Shown: positions 1-7,558 of the stretch, piece by piece
Layout of the letters: each line of letters starts with the position of its first letter
Position numbering within the stretch: the stretch's first letter is position 1
Assembly: GCA_910587025.1 (NCBI GenBank)
Contig: CAJUKR010000007.1
Location: 36,267-46,864, forward strand
Origin: an uncultured Christensenellaceae bacterium
GTDB lineage: Bacteria > Bacillota > Clostridia > Christensenellales > Pumilibacteraceae
DNA length: 10,598 bases
Direction of reading: 5' to 3'
Notes under the pieces: model-generated
Databases searched by the model: none
The model's input: only the letters and a program-made list of their open reading frames with translations
What the model was told of the DNA's origin: nothing
Made by a program: the position numbers and the translations under genes

Positions 1-994
1 CGCCCGGGTGCAAAAGCACAAGCTCTGTTTTTCCGCTCAATCCGAGCGCATGCAAAGCCGCATAACGACCGGCGCGCTCGCTTTCGGCGCTCACGTTGTC
101 CACGAGATCGTGAACATGCAACGCATTGCCGCAAACGAATATGCCGGGCGCCGCGGTCATGCAATGCGAGTTCACGACCGCGCCCTTAGTGGATCTGTCC
201 GTCTGAACGAACGGAACAAGATTCATAACGGGAATAAGACCAACCGAAAGTACGAGTGTGTCGCATCTCAAAGTACGCTTTGTATCGGGTATCGGCTTGA
301 GATTTTCGTCCACATTGGCGACGACGACCTCTTCGACGCGCTTATCTCCGCGCACTTCGACGACAGTCGTCGAAAGCTCGAGCGGGATCTTGAAATCGGT
401 CAGGCATTGAGCAATATTTCTGTTCAGTCCGCCCGGATGCGGCATGATTTCGAGCACGGCTTCGACTTTTGCGCCTTCGAGCGTAAACCGACGAGCCATT
501 ATCAGACCTATGTCGCCCGAACCGAGAATCACTATTCTCTTGCCTATACCGCGCCCTTCCGTATTGACGAACTCCTGAGCCGCGCCGGCGGTAAAAATGC
601 CCGCGGGACGCGTACCCGCAATTTCAAGCGCGCCGAAAGCACGTTCGCGGCAACCGGTGGCAAGCACGACCGATCTCGCTTTGACTTTTTCGTAACCGCT
701 TTCGCTCACGATCTCCGCTTCGAGCGAGGAATTGAGAGAAGTTACCGTGCCGCGAATAACGGAGATGCGCTTGCTTGCCTTGACTTCGGCAATATCGCGA
801 GCGGCATATTCCGGACCGGTAAGTTCTTCGCCGAAACGTGCGAGACCGAAACCGAGATGTATACATCTGTTAAGAATACCGCCGAGATCGCCGCTTTCGA
901 CTATAAGAACGCGCGCGCCCTGCTTTTCGGCTCCGAGTGCCGCCGCAAGTCCCGCGGCTCCTCCGCCTATTATGAGTACGTCGGTGCGAATCAC
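1..994 (-). CDS. FAD/NAD(P)-dependent oxidoreductase, partner of GlpA (3' end off window)
   Basis: Class I pyridine-nucleotide-disulfide-type flavoprotein. The 331 visible codons start at a GTG and stay open to the left edge, so the C-terminus is missing. Residues 4-33 form the FAD Rossmann fold with GGGAAG at 10-15 and an acidic E33 at the end of strand 2. GGILNRCIHLGFG (38-50) resembles the conserved cysteine motif of the oxidoreductases that accompany GlpA in Clostridia. ATGCRER (112-118) is the usual flavoprotein linker, GSGDIG (158-163) the NAD(P) fold, and the GIFVCGNALHVHDLVDNV stretch (284-301) the second FAD contact. The start overlaps the glpA stop as GTGA, so translation is probably coupled. 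By analogy with known glycerol operons it would pass electrons between the GlpA flavin and an acceptor; this is inferred from the family. The substrate and acceptor cannot be read from the sequence. Confidence 0.88.
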   Translation of the reverse strand, partial: MIRTDVLIIGGGAAGLAAALGAEKQGARVLIVESGDLGGILNRCIHLGFGLARFGEELTGPEYAARDIAEVKASKRISVIRGTVTSLNSSLEAEIVSESGYEKVKARSVVLATGCRERAFGALEIAGTRPAGIFTAGAAQEFVNTEGRGIGKRIVILGSGDIGLIMARRFTLEGAKVEAVLEIMPHPGGLNRNIAQCLTDFKIPLELSTTVVEVRGDKRVEEVVVANVDENLKPIPDTKRTLRCDTLVLSVGLIPVMNLVPFVQTDRSTKGAVVNSHCMTAAPGIFVCGNALHVHDLVDNVSAESERAGRYAALHALGLSGKTELVLLHPG

Positions 995-2388
995 TGTCCC
1001 TCCTTTGCGAGGACATAGCTTCCGCGCCTGTCTTTTTCGATTTCGGTTACATTTTTTCCGAGCCCGTCGGCAAGGATTTTCATTACCGAAGACATGCAAA
1101 ATCCGCCCTGGCACCTACCCATGCCCGCGCGCAGTCTTTTCTTTACGCCGTCAATAGTGCGCGCGCCGCGTCGAATCGCTTCCGCGATTTCGGCCTCGGT
1201 CACAAGCTCGCAACGGCAAACTATTTTGCCGTACTTCGGGTCTGCGGCAATTAACGCCTTTTTGTCGTCGGCGCTCTGTTCGCAAAGCCGCTTGATACGA
1301 TGACGGGAAGGATTAAAATCGGTGCGCTTTTCGAGCCCGAATGACCGCGCGACGGAAATGGCTATTGCGGGAACGCACGACAAGCCCGGCGAACATATAC
1401 CTATCACATTATAAACGTTCGGATTTCGACCTTTACCTATAATAAAGTCGCCCGTATCCGAAACGGCGCGCACGCCCGCAAATGCGGTTATCTGTTTGTC
1501 GTACGGCAATCCTTTGACTATCTTATCCGCCGCGGCGGCAAGCTCCCCGTACGCCTCCGAACGAACGCGAACGGAAGAACGGGAGGAATCGACGGCGGTC
1601 GGACCTATAAAGAAATTACCGTCCGTCGTAGGACAAACGAGCACGCCCTTTCCGAGCGAAGTCGGAGCGCCGAAAATCGGACGACCGACGAAATGCACTT
1701 TATCGAACAAACGGTATTCGCCCGCGCGGTGCGAAAGACGGAATAGATCGCCGAGCATTCGCGCAACTTCGCCGCCGTTGTTGCCGGCACAATTTATGAC
1801 CGTCTTTGCAGACACCGTTCTTCCATCCGAAGAACGAAGCGTCATACCGTCGTTTTCCCTGCGCGCCGAAACAACGCAAAAATCGAATATGAATTCCGCA
1901 CCGTTCGCCTCCGCGTTTTCACGAAGCGCGAATGTAAGCTCAAACGGATTGACAACCCCTGCGGTCGGCGCATACAGTGCGGCGACAACTCTGTCCGAAA
2001 GATTGGGCTCGAGCTTATGAGCCTCGTTTCCGTCTATAACCGCAAGCCCGTCTATGCCGTTGGCTCTGCCGCGCTCGGCGAGCAATTCGAGCGTGGAAAG
2101 TTCGGTCGGATCTATTGCAACGGTAAGCGATCCCGTTTGCTTATAAGGAACGTCGAGAGTCGCCGCATACGCGCGGAAAAGACGCGAGCCGAGCGCGTTA
2201 TACTTGGCCATAAGCGTTCCCGGCTTCGGGTCGTACCCCGAATGAACTATGCCGCTGTTCGCCCCGCTCGTCCCCGTACAAACGTCACGAGCCGCTTCGA
2301 CGAGCGCGACGGTAGTTTTATATCTGGTGAGCTCGCGCGCAATCGCGCAACCAATGACGCCCCCACCGATTATGCAGAAATCATACAT
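991..2388 (-). CDS. glpA: FAD-dependent glycerol-3-phosphate dehydrogenase, GlpA-like with [2Fe-2S] C-terminal domain
   Basis: 465 residues, normal for the Firmicutes GlpA type (COG0579). The N-terminal FAD fold carries GGGVIG (8-13) and E31. TSGANSGIVHSGYDPKPGT (40-58) is the signature of the DAO/GlpD family that binds FAD and substrate. The C-terminal segment from about 385 is a BFD-like [2Fe-2S] domain with C391-x-C393 and C426-x4-C431. The expected reaction is oxidation of sn-glycerol 3-phosphate to dihydroxyacetone phosphate, with electrons leaving through the iron-sulphur domain to the partner flavoprotein encoded next. Related members oxidise 2-hydroxyglutarate; the BFD domain and the coupled second flavoprotein favour the glycerol role. 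The ATG sits directly before the FAD strand and lacks a recognisable ribosome-binding site, while a promoter -10 box ends 6 nt upstream, so the mRNA may be leaderless. The 3' end overlaps the next gene by 4 nt. Confidence 0.85.
   Translation of the reverse strand: MYDFCIIGGGVIGCAIARELTRYKTTVALVEAARDVCTGTSGANSGIVHSGYDPKPGTLMAKYNALGSRLFRAYAATLDVPYKQTGSLTVAIDPTELSTLELLAERGRANGIDGLAVIDGNEAHKLEPNLSDRVVAALYAPTAGVVNPFELTFALRENAEANGAEFIFDFCVVSARRENDGMTLRSSDGRTVSAKTVINCAGNNGGEVARMLGDLFRLSHRAGEYRLFDKVHFVGRPIFGAPTSLGKGVLVCPTTDGNFFIGPTAVDSSRSSVRVRSEAYGELAAAADKIVKGLPYDKQITAFAGVRAVSDTGDFIIGKGRNPNVYNVIGICSPGLSCVPAIAISVARSFGLEKRTDFNPSRHRIKRLCEQSADDKKALIAADPKYGKIVCRCELVTEAEIAEAIRRGARTIDGVKKRLRAGMGRCQGGFCMSSVMKILADGLGKNVTEIEKDRRGSYVLAKEGQ
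998..1005 (-). promoter_or_regulatory. Ribosome-binding site that fixes the GTG start at 994
   Basis: On the minus strand AAGGAGGG lies inside the last codons of the upstream glpA-like gene, 3 nt before the GTG at 994-992. The match to the anti-Shine-Dalgarno sequence is near perfect, and the GTG begins exactly at the conserved FAD-fold N-terminus (residues IRTDVLIIGGG follow). This makes the GTG, overlapping the upstream TGA, the best start despite being a non-ATG codon. Confidence 0.8.
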
Positions 2389-2394
2389 ATGTTT

Positions 2395-2423
2395 ATTATA
2401 CTATACTTCGGAGAAAATGACAA
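2395..2423 (-). promoter_or_regulatory. Sigma-A-type promoter of the glp pair, probably giving a leaderless mRNA
   Basis: Minus strand: -35 TTGTCA (2423-2418, five of six consensus bases), a 17-bp spacer, then a perfect -10 TATAAT (2400-2395). Six bases (aaacat) separate the -10 box from the ATG at 2388, which places the expected transcription start on the A of the start codon. The promoter begins about 26 bp after the terminator of the preceding gene. The boxes are seen directly; the start position is inferred from usual spacing. Confidence 0.75.
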
Positions 2424-2448
2424 GCAAAACCGAACGATTTAACGGCAT

Positions 2449-2481
2449 ACAAAAAGCCGTTGCCTATACGGCAACGGCTTT
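2449..2481 (-). terminator. Rho-independent terminator of the Ig-like surface protein gene
   Basis: A perfect 12-bp stem (AAAGCCGTTGCC, 2453-2464, against GGCAACGGCTTT, 2470-2481) closes a 5-nt loop. Read on the minus strand it is followed by a run of five T that includes the end of the stem. It begins 12 nt after the TAA stop at 2494. The plus-strand side has a poorer T tract and no gene to serve, so the direction is clear. Confidence 0.9.
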
Positions 2482-2493
2482 CATTTTGACAAA

Positions 2494-5400
2494 TTATGCG
2501 GTTTTACGCTTACGGAATCTGATAAAGTAAATTATGATTCCGGCGATAAGGATAACGCCTACGATGATGAGAACTACCGCAAGAGTGGTGATCGCATCGG
2601 ACGAAACGTTGCTCGACGAAGAAGTTACGTTGATCGTATACGAAACCTTGGAAGAGTTACCTACTTTGTCGGTTACGGTATAAACTATCTGATAACGACC
2701 TGCCGTAGTGAACTCATACGAGCTTCCGTCGTTCTTAGCGCTTGCACGCGTTACGGTCGCGATAACGTCGCCCTCGGGATTGATGAGCTGTTTCGAATAG
2801 GTAAGACCCGTCGTGCTTTCGCCCTGATCGAGAACGATCGCCGCGAAATCGAATCTGTCGCCTACGGACGCTTCGACTGCGCTGCTGACCTCGTATTCGG
2901 TATCGTTGACCGAACCGAACTTAGCCGAGAACTTGGGAGCGACTACGTCGCCTGCCTTGATAGTATAGCTGGAGTCTACCGAACGGTTATTGAGCGTAGC
3001 GGTGTAGGTAACGGTATAAGTGCCGTCTTTCGTAGCTTCGAACGCGAACATATGTCCCTTAAGCTCTCCGCCGTTATAATTCTCGGGCATTTCGTCGTTC
3101 GTATAATCGTCGACGTCATAGTACGTAACTTCGTTGCCGTCGTTATCGGTGATCTTGACCGAAATATCGGTCGCATTGCCGTTTGCCGACGAAGCGGAAA
3201 TATTGGGAAGTACCACATATGCGGGCTTGCCGCTCTTCGATACAGGCGTATAGGTGGGCATAGCGCCGAGAAGTCTGAACGTTGCGGAAGTTTTATCCGA
3301 AGCCGAAGAAACCTGAGTTCCGACAAGCTTATTTTTATTCGTGATCGAATAGTCGGCGCCGTACTCGACAAGTCCGGTGCCCGTTGCAGGCGTACCGTAC
3401 TCGAACACATAATCTTTGAACGAATAGGTCGTCGTCTGAAGCGCGGTGAATTCGGTACCCATAAGGCTGAATCTTCCGCCGGTTATCGAACGGATAACGC
3501 CGCTGTCGTTCCAGTCTGCGGGAACGGTGTAATCGTTCGGAAGATCGTAAGTTACGTTATAACCGAGCTGCGAGCCGATGAGCGCGGAAACGGGTTTCGT
3601 TCCGCTCGTCGTGCCGTTTACGGTAACAAACGCCACCTGAACGTTGCTTGCGCCCGAAACATGGAAACCTCGTGCGACGATCATATACTCGCCTGCTCTC
3701 GTCGGAGTGAATCTGATGTTATCCACGTGGATAAGCTGGTTCGTTACGGTAGCTCTGTTCTCGCTGTAAGTTTCGAAAGAAACGTTGGAAAGCGGAGCTT
3801 CGTTTACGTCTACGCCGTCGGCATCCTTAACGCGCTGAACATAAAGTTCGAAACCTGTGTAGTTGCGCTGAGCCGCTTCGCCGTAGTTGACGGTCATGTC
3901 GCCGAAAGTATACAGCTGACCTACAACGCCGTCCGCGGTATTCGTGTTCGAGAATGCGGGAGCGTAAGCGTTTGCGGCGGGAGCTACCGTTCCGTCGATC
4001 ACGGGAACCGCTTTCATGAACGAAGCGGTGTTCCCCGCCGAATCGGTCGCTCTGAGAGCAACATACACGGGGTTAGCCGTAGTAACGGTCGAAGTGATTT
4101 TATCGCCGCGGATGTCGGTCACGGTAAGCTCGAGTTTGTCTTCGACTTTTTCGAGAGTAAGCGACGTATTTGCGGAAGATGCGGAAAGTCTTACGATATC
4201 CTTATCTTCGATATCACCGAGGTTCACATCATCGAACTCGGCATCGTCGGCGAACTTGTTGTTGAAAATGAGATAGTATTCGACATCGAGACGAGCGTCG
4301 TTGGAATCGGTAGCCGATACGTCGGTGATCGTCTGCTTTGTTTCGAAGTTACGGAAAACAAGGTAGTCGGGAGTGTCGAAGTCGACCGAAGGAACGGTAA
4401 CGTCTCTGAATACCGACTGAAGCGTCGTCGTATAGGTACGCGACGAAGTGTTACCCTGATCGTCTCTCGCTCTGTAAGTTGCGGTGTAATTGCCGAGATA
4501 ATCGGTCACGCCCCACATAGCGAAATTGAAGAAGCCTTTCGTTATACCGCCGAGTTCCTCGTCGAAGTAAACGAGCGAGCAGTTGTTGTCGCCGGTAAGT
4601 CCGTTACCGGTAATAACACCCGTGTTTTCGTCCACGGTATAGCCCTCTTTCTCCCAGTATCTGAAGAAGTAGTAAGTTCTTCCCTGGTAATCGGACGCGT
4701 AATCCGCCGTAGCCGCATAAGAGTTGCTGTCCGAATGCTCGGTCGCATAAATGTTATCGAAGCTCAGTACCGTTTTGTTGTTGTGATCGGTAAGAGTAAA
4801 CGACAACTTGAGTTCGTCCTGACTTGCGGCGTTGTCCGAAAGCTCGGGCATGGGATATGCGATATTGAGCGCGCTTCCGCTGAGACGAACGGGTTCGTCG
4901 TTCACGTTCGCGCCTGCCTTATAGACCGTACGACCCCAGGTCGAAGGAATAAGGCTCGCGTTGATGTCTTCGTATACAACGGCGGTGGTATCGGAAACGG
5001 TGATCGTCTGAGGATACTCTACCGTACCGTTCGAAGTGGATTCGGTATATTTGCCGGTGCTGTCCTCCGCGCGGTACGTTACTCTGTAAGTACCCGCTTC
5101 GGTGGGATAGAACGTCATGAAATCGGCATTGTCGAATATTACAGCAACCGCCTCTCTCGGATCGGAAGTGGTAACAAATCCGTCGCCGTCGGTAACGTAA
5201 CCGGTATGAGTATCGGTATTCTTTGCTTTATAATATTCGCCGGTAGCGTATCCCGTCTTTTCGTCTATGACCGCATCGGGTACATAGTCGAGCTGTACGG
5301 ACGTTTCACCTACCGTATAGGTATGTTCTACTTTAATATACGTATTTACTCTCTCGTCGTAATTGTCGGTGACGGTTGCGGACGGAAGTTTGACAGCCGT

Positions 5401-6129
5401 ATTGAGCGACGACGAAGCGGGCACGCCGGATATGCTGAGCGTCGGCGCGGAAGTATCGCTGAACTTGCCTTCCACCTGAGTGGTGTACTCGGCGGTATAG
5501 AGGTTGTCCCCGCCGCCTACGCGCGCGGTATATACGATAAAGTAAATGCCGTCGGTATCGGTCGTAACCTTTGCCGCATCCGTGCCGAGCTTGGAAGAAT
5601 CGAACTCGGTTTTCTCGCCGTTGGGATCGGTCACTACTGCGCTTACGGAAGCGCTCGTATCGGGAAACCATTTCGTACGGTCGTCATCCATATAATACAA
5701 CGTAGCGGAAGGAAGAGTGAAAGACTCGCCTGTTTTCCAATACGTCGGTATTGCGGCGGCGTTGCCGTCGACCACGAACTTGTATTCGTGTTCCATATAT
5801 ACTTCTACGTTATAAGTGTAGCTTGCATATTTGCCTTTTGCCGCGTTATTGTACGTAACTTCGTAAACGCCCACGCGCGACGCGGTAACTTTGCCGCTTA
5901 CGGGCGCTACGATCTCGCCGCCCGGATCTTTGACCGTAACGGTAACGCCCGTGCCTGCGGCTACGCTGAAAGTGCTGCCGTACTTGACGCGGTTGATAAC
6001 GTTAGTCTGCACGATCTCGGCAGGCGCATCTGCGGTCGCCGCATGAAAAGCGACGCTTGTAAACATGAAAGACACAGCGAGTACGAGTACCGCAGCTATG
6101 GCAATTATCTTGCTTGCTATCTTTGACAT
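2494..6129 (-). CDS. Secreted, membrane-anchored protein of repeated Ig-like modules
   Basis: 1211 residues, function not recognised. Residues 1-35 are a signal peptide (Lys-containing start, hydrophobic core 8-27, probable cleavage near AFHAATADA). The body is about eight beta-sandwich modules recognised by a recurring final strand of the form G-x-Y-x-V-x-Y-x-A: GVYEVTY 87-93, GIYFIVYTA 194-202, GTYRVTYRAED 346-356, GNYTATYRARD 546-556, PVYVALRATDSAGN 687-700, GEYMIVARG 813-821, GTYTVTYTA 1036-1044, GRYQIVYTVTD 1144-1154. A Ser-rich spacer (1169-1178), a transmembrane helix (about 1180-1203) and RFRKRKTA end the protein, so it is held in the membrane with the repeats outside. No LPXTG sorting signal is present. 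Only one cysteine (C517) was seen. Such proteins usually serve adhesion or the cell envelope, but no ligand can be named. The start has AAGGAG 10 nt upstream, and the gene has its own promoter and terminator, so it is monocistronic. Confidence 0.88.
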   Translation of the reverse strand: MSKIASKIIAIAAVLVLAVSFMFTSVAFHAATADAPAEIVQTNVINRVKYGSTFSVAAGTGVTVTVKDPGGEIVAPVSGKVTASRVGVYEVTYNNAAKGKYASYTYNVEVYMEHEYKFVVDGNAAAIPTYWKTGESFTLPSATLYYMDDDRTKWFPDTSASVSAVVTDPNGEKTEFDSSKLGTDAAKVTTDTDGIYFIVYTARVGGGDNLYTAEYTTQVEGKFSDTSAPTLSISGVPASSSLNTAVKLPSATVTDNYDERVNTYIKVEHTYTVGETSVQLDYVPDAVIDEKTGYATGEYYKAKNTDTHTGYVTDGDGFVTTSDPREAVAVIFDNADFMTFYPTEAGTYRVTYRAEDSTGKYTESTSNGTVEYPQTITVSDTTAVVYEDINASLIPSTWGRTVYKAGANVNDEPVRLSGSALNIAYPMPELSDNAASQDELKLSFTLTDHNNKTVLSFDNIYATEHSDSNSYAATADYASDYQGRTYYFFRYWEKEGYTVDENTGVITGNGLTGDNNCSLVYFDEELGGITKGFFNFAMWGVTDYLGNYTATYRARDDQGNTSSRTYTTTLQSVFRDVTVPSVDFDTPDYLVFRNFETKQTITDVSATDSNDARLDVEYYLIFNNKFADDAEFDDVNLGDIEDKDIVRLSASSANTSLTLEKVEDKLELTVTDIRGDKITSTVTTANPVYVALRATDSAGNTASFMKAVPVIDGTVAPAANAYAPAFSNTNTADGVVGQLYTFGDMTVNYGEAAQRNYTGFELYVQRVKDADGVDVNEAPLSNVSFETYSENRATVTNQLIHVDNIRFTPTRAGEYMIVARGFHVSGASNVQVAFVTVNGTTSGTKPVSALIGSQLGYNVTYDLPNDYTVPADWNDSGVIRSITGGRFSLMGTEFTALQTTTYSFKDYVFEYGTPATGTGLVEYGADYSITNKNKLVGTQVSSASDKTSATFRLLGAMPTYTPVSKSGKPAYVVLPNISASSANGNATDISVKITDNDGNEVTYYDVDDYTNDEMPENYNGGELKGHMFAFEATKDGTYTVTYTATLNNRSVDSSYTIKAGDVVAPKFSAKFGSVNDTEYEVSSAVEASVGDRFDFAAIVLDQGESTTGLTYSKQLINPEGDVIATVTRASAKNDGSSYEFTTAGRYQIVYTVTDKVGNSSKVSYTINVTSSSSNVSSDAITTLAVVLIIVGVILIAGIIIYFIRFRKRKTA

Positions 6130-6157
6130 TCCGGAAATTCTCCTTGAGTTTAACTGG

Positions 6158-6175
6158 TTTGTAAGAAATTACAAA
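6158..6175. repeat. 18-bp palindrome in the leader of the surface-protein gene
   Basis: TTTGTAA (6158-6164), 4 nt, then TTACAAA (6169-6175): perfect 7-bp arms. On the transcribed side a second direct copy of TGTAATT precedes it (plus strand 6174-6180), making three related half-sites. It lies about 8-25 nt downstream of the predicted transcription start. It could be a repressor operator or an mRNA 5' hairpin. The stem is AT-rich with no T run after it, so it is not a terminator. Function is inferred from position only. Confidence 0.5.
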
Positions 6176-6189
6176 TTACAACATCAATA

Positions 6190-6218
6190 AGTATATAGAA
6201 TACTCTCGAAGTTGTCAA
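6190..6218 (-). promoter_or_regulatory. Strong sigma-A-type promoter of the Ig-like surface protein gene
   Basis: Minus strand: -35 TTGACA (6218-6213, perfect consensus), a 17-bp spacer, then -10 TATACT (6195-6190, five of six). The expected start is near 6183, giving a leader of about 54 nt with AAGGAG at 6145-6140. The promoter lies about 40 bp after the hom stop codon. No terminator is visible between them, so readthrough from the upstream operon is possible. Confidence 0.85.
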
Positions 6219-6259
6219 ATATTTTCCGCCGAATTTACGGTAAATATTTTATTTTTTTA

Positions 6260-7540
6260 TCAGGAAAGCACTCTTACGAGACTTACGACCTTATTTGCGT
6301 CGTCGAGTTTTTCTATCTCGGCAACCGAACGCCGCACGTCGCTTTCCTGCGCGGTATGCGTAAGGAAGCTGATCGACGCCCCGCCGCTGCCGCCGCGCTG
6401 AAGCACGGTTTCGATGCTGACGTTGTTTTTCGCGAATACTCCCGCAAGCGCCGCAAGCACGCCGGGCGCGTCGGGCGCGGAAACGGAAAGATAATACTTG
6501 CTCGTAAAATCCTTACCTATCGTAATCCCCGCCGCGATCTTGCCGTCGTTCTCGAAATCGGAATAAATCGGTTCGGTGCGTTCGGCGGCGTAAACGACGT
6601 CGCTGACTATGGCGCTACCCGTGGGACGGGCGCCCGCTCCTCTGCCGTAAAACATCAAATCATCCACGAAATCGCCGTTGACATAAACCGCGTTGAACGA
6701 ACCGCTTACGCCCGCAAGCGGATGATCGGCGGGAACGAAAGTGGGATGCACGCGCACCTCGACGGTATCGCCCGAACGCTTGCCTATCGCAAGAAGTTTT
6801 ATGACGTAACCGAGTTCTTTGCCTGCCTTTATGTCGGCCTTTGTTATACCCGTGATCCCCTCGCGGTATACGTGCTGAAAAGGAATGCATGTATGGAATG
6901 CGAGAGAGGAAAGAATGGACAGCTTATACGACGCGTCGAAGCCTTCGACATCGGCTGTCGGATTGAACTCGGCATAGCCGAGCGACTGCGCTTCCTTGAG
7001 CGCGTCGGCATAGCTCATGCCCTCTTCCGTCATCTTCGACAGAATGTAGTTCGTCGTACCGTTGATTATGCCGACGAGCGAATTGACGTGGTTTGCCTGA
7101 AGGCTCTCGCGAAGCGCGCGGATAATAGGCACGCCGCCCACACAGGACGCTTCGAAATAGAGTCCGGCTCCGCCCTTTTTCGCCGCCGCTTCCAACGTCG
7201 GCCAGTGCTTGGACACCAGTTCCTTGTTCGCCGTAACGACGCTTTTACCCGAAAGAAGCACTTTCTCTATAAAAGTCTTTGCGGGTTCGACGCCGCCCAT
7301 CGTTTCGACAACGATCGAAATATCCTTGTCCGATGCTATCTCGTCCACACCCGAAGCCACGGCGGACTCGGGAATGCCGAACGATTTGACGCGTTCGAGA
7401 TTCTTGTCAAGCACTTTTTTGACGCGAAAGTCTATTCCGTGATTGGCAAGCAGATAATCGTGGTTCTGCGTAAGAATTTCGTAAGTGCCGCCGCCGACGG
7501 TACCTATGCCCATAATCGCTACATTTACGGTTTTGTTCAT
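6260..7540 (-). CDS. hom: Homoserine dehydrogenase with C-terminal ACT domain
   Basis: Cytoplasmic enzyme reducing aspartate 4-semialdehyde to homoserine with NAD(P)H, the branch to threonine and methionine. 426 residues, usual for the monofunctional bacterial form. The nucleotide fold has GIGTVGGG at 11-18. VVTANKELVSKH (101-112) and EASCVGGVPII (130-140) are core active-site motifs, and DVEGFDASYKLSIL (197-210) holds the catalytic-type lysine K206. The ACT domain (about 349-420, starting YYLSVSAPDAPGVLA) normally mediates feedback inhibition by threonine. AGGA (7552-7549) lies 8 nt before the ATG. The gene follows coaX after 18 nt on the same strand, so it is probably co-transcribed. The usual neighbours thrC, thrB or an aspartokinase gene are absent from this window, which is mildly unusual. 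Confidence 0.96.
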   Translation of the reverse strand: MNKTVNVAIMGIGTVGGGTYEILTQNHDYLLANHGIDFRVKKVLDKNLERVKSFGIPESAVASGVDEIASDKDISIVVETMGGVEPAKTFIEKVLLSGKSVVTANKELVSKHWPTLEAAAKKGGAGLYFEASCVGGVPIIRALRESLQANHVNSLVGIINGTTNYILSKMTEEGMSYADALKEAQSLGYAEFNPTADVEGFDASYKLSILSSLAFHTCIPFQHVYREGITGITKADIKAGKELGYVIKLLAIGKRSGDTVEVRVHPTFVPADHPLAGVSGSFNAVYVNGDFVDDLMFYGRGAGARPTGSAIVSDVVYAAERTEPIYSDFENDGKIAAGITIGKDFTSKYYLSVSAPDAPGVLAALAGVFAKNNVSIETVLQRGGSGGASISFLTHTAQESDVRRSVAEIEKLDDANKVVSLVRVLS

Positions 7541-7558
7541 AATAGTATTCCTGTGAAA

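Noticed and set aside
8..1018. 336-codon plus-strand open frame at the left edge
   Set aside because: Mirror of the FAD oxidoreductase gene, which shows clear Rossmann motifs and a ribosome-binding site on the minus strand.
991..2388. L-2-hydroxyglutarate oxidase instead of GlpA
   Set aside because: Same superfamily, but the C-terminal [2Fe-2S] cysteine set and the coupled flavoprotein gene favour glycerol-3-phosphate dehydrogenase; some doubt remains.
3052..6126. 1024-codon open frame on the plus strand opposite the Ig-like protein gene
   Set aside because: It is the exact mirror phase of a well-supported gene; its translation is Arg-, Gly- and Val-rich without domain patterns. It is explained by the lack of TTA, CTA and TCA codons in the real gene.
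6212..6259. Possible terminator after hom
   Set aside because: Only AT-rich palindromes (ATTTAC-C-GTAAAT and repeated AAATATTT) without a GC stem and T run in the right direction.
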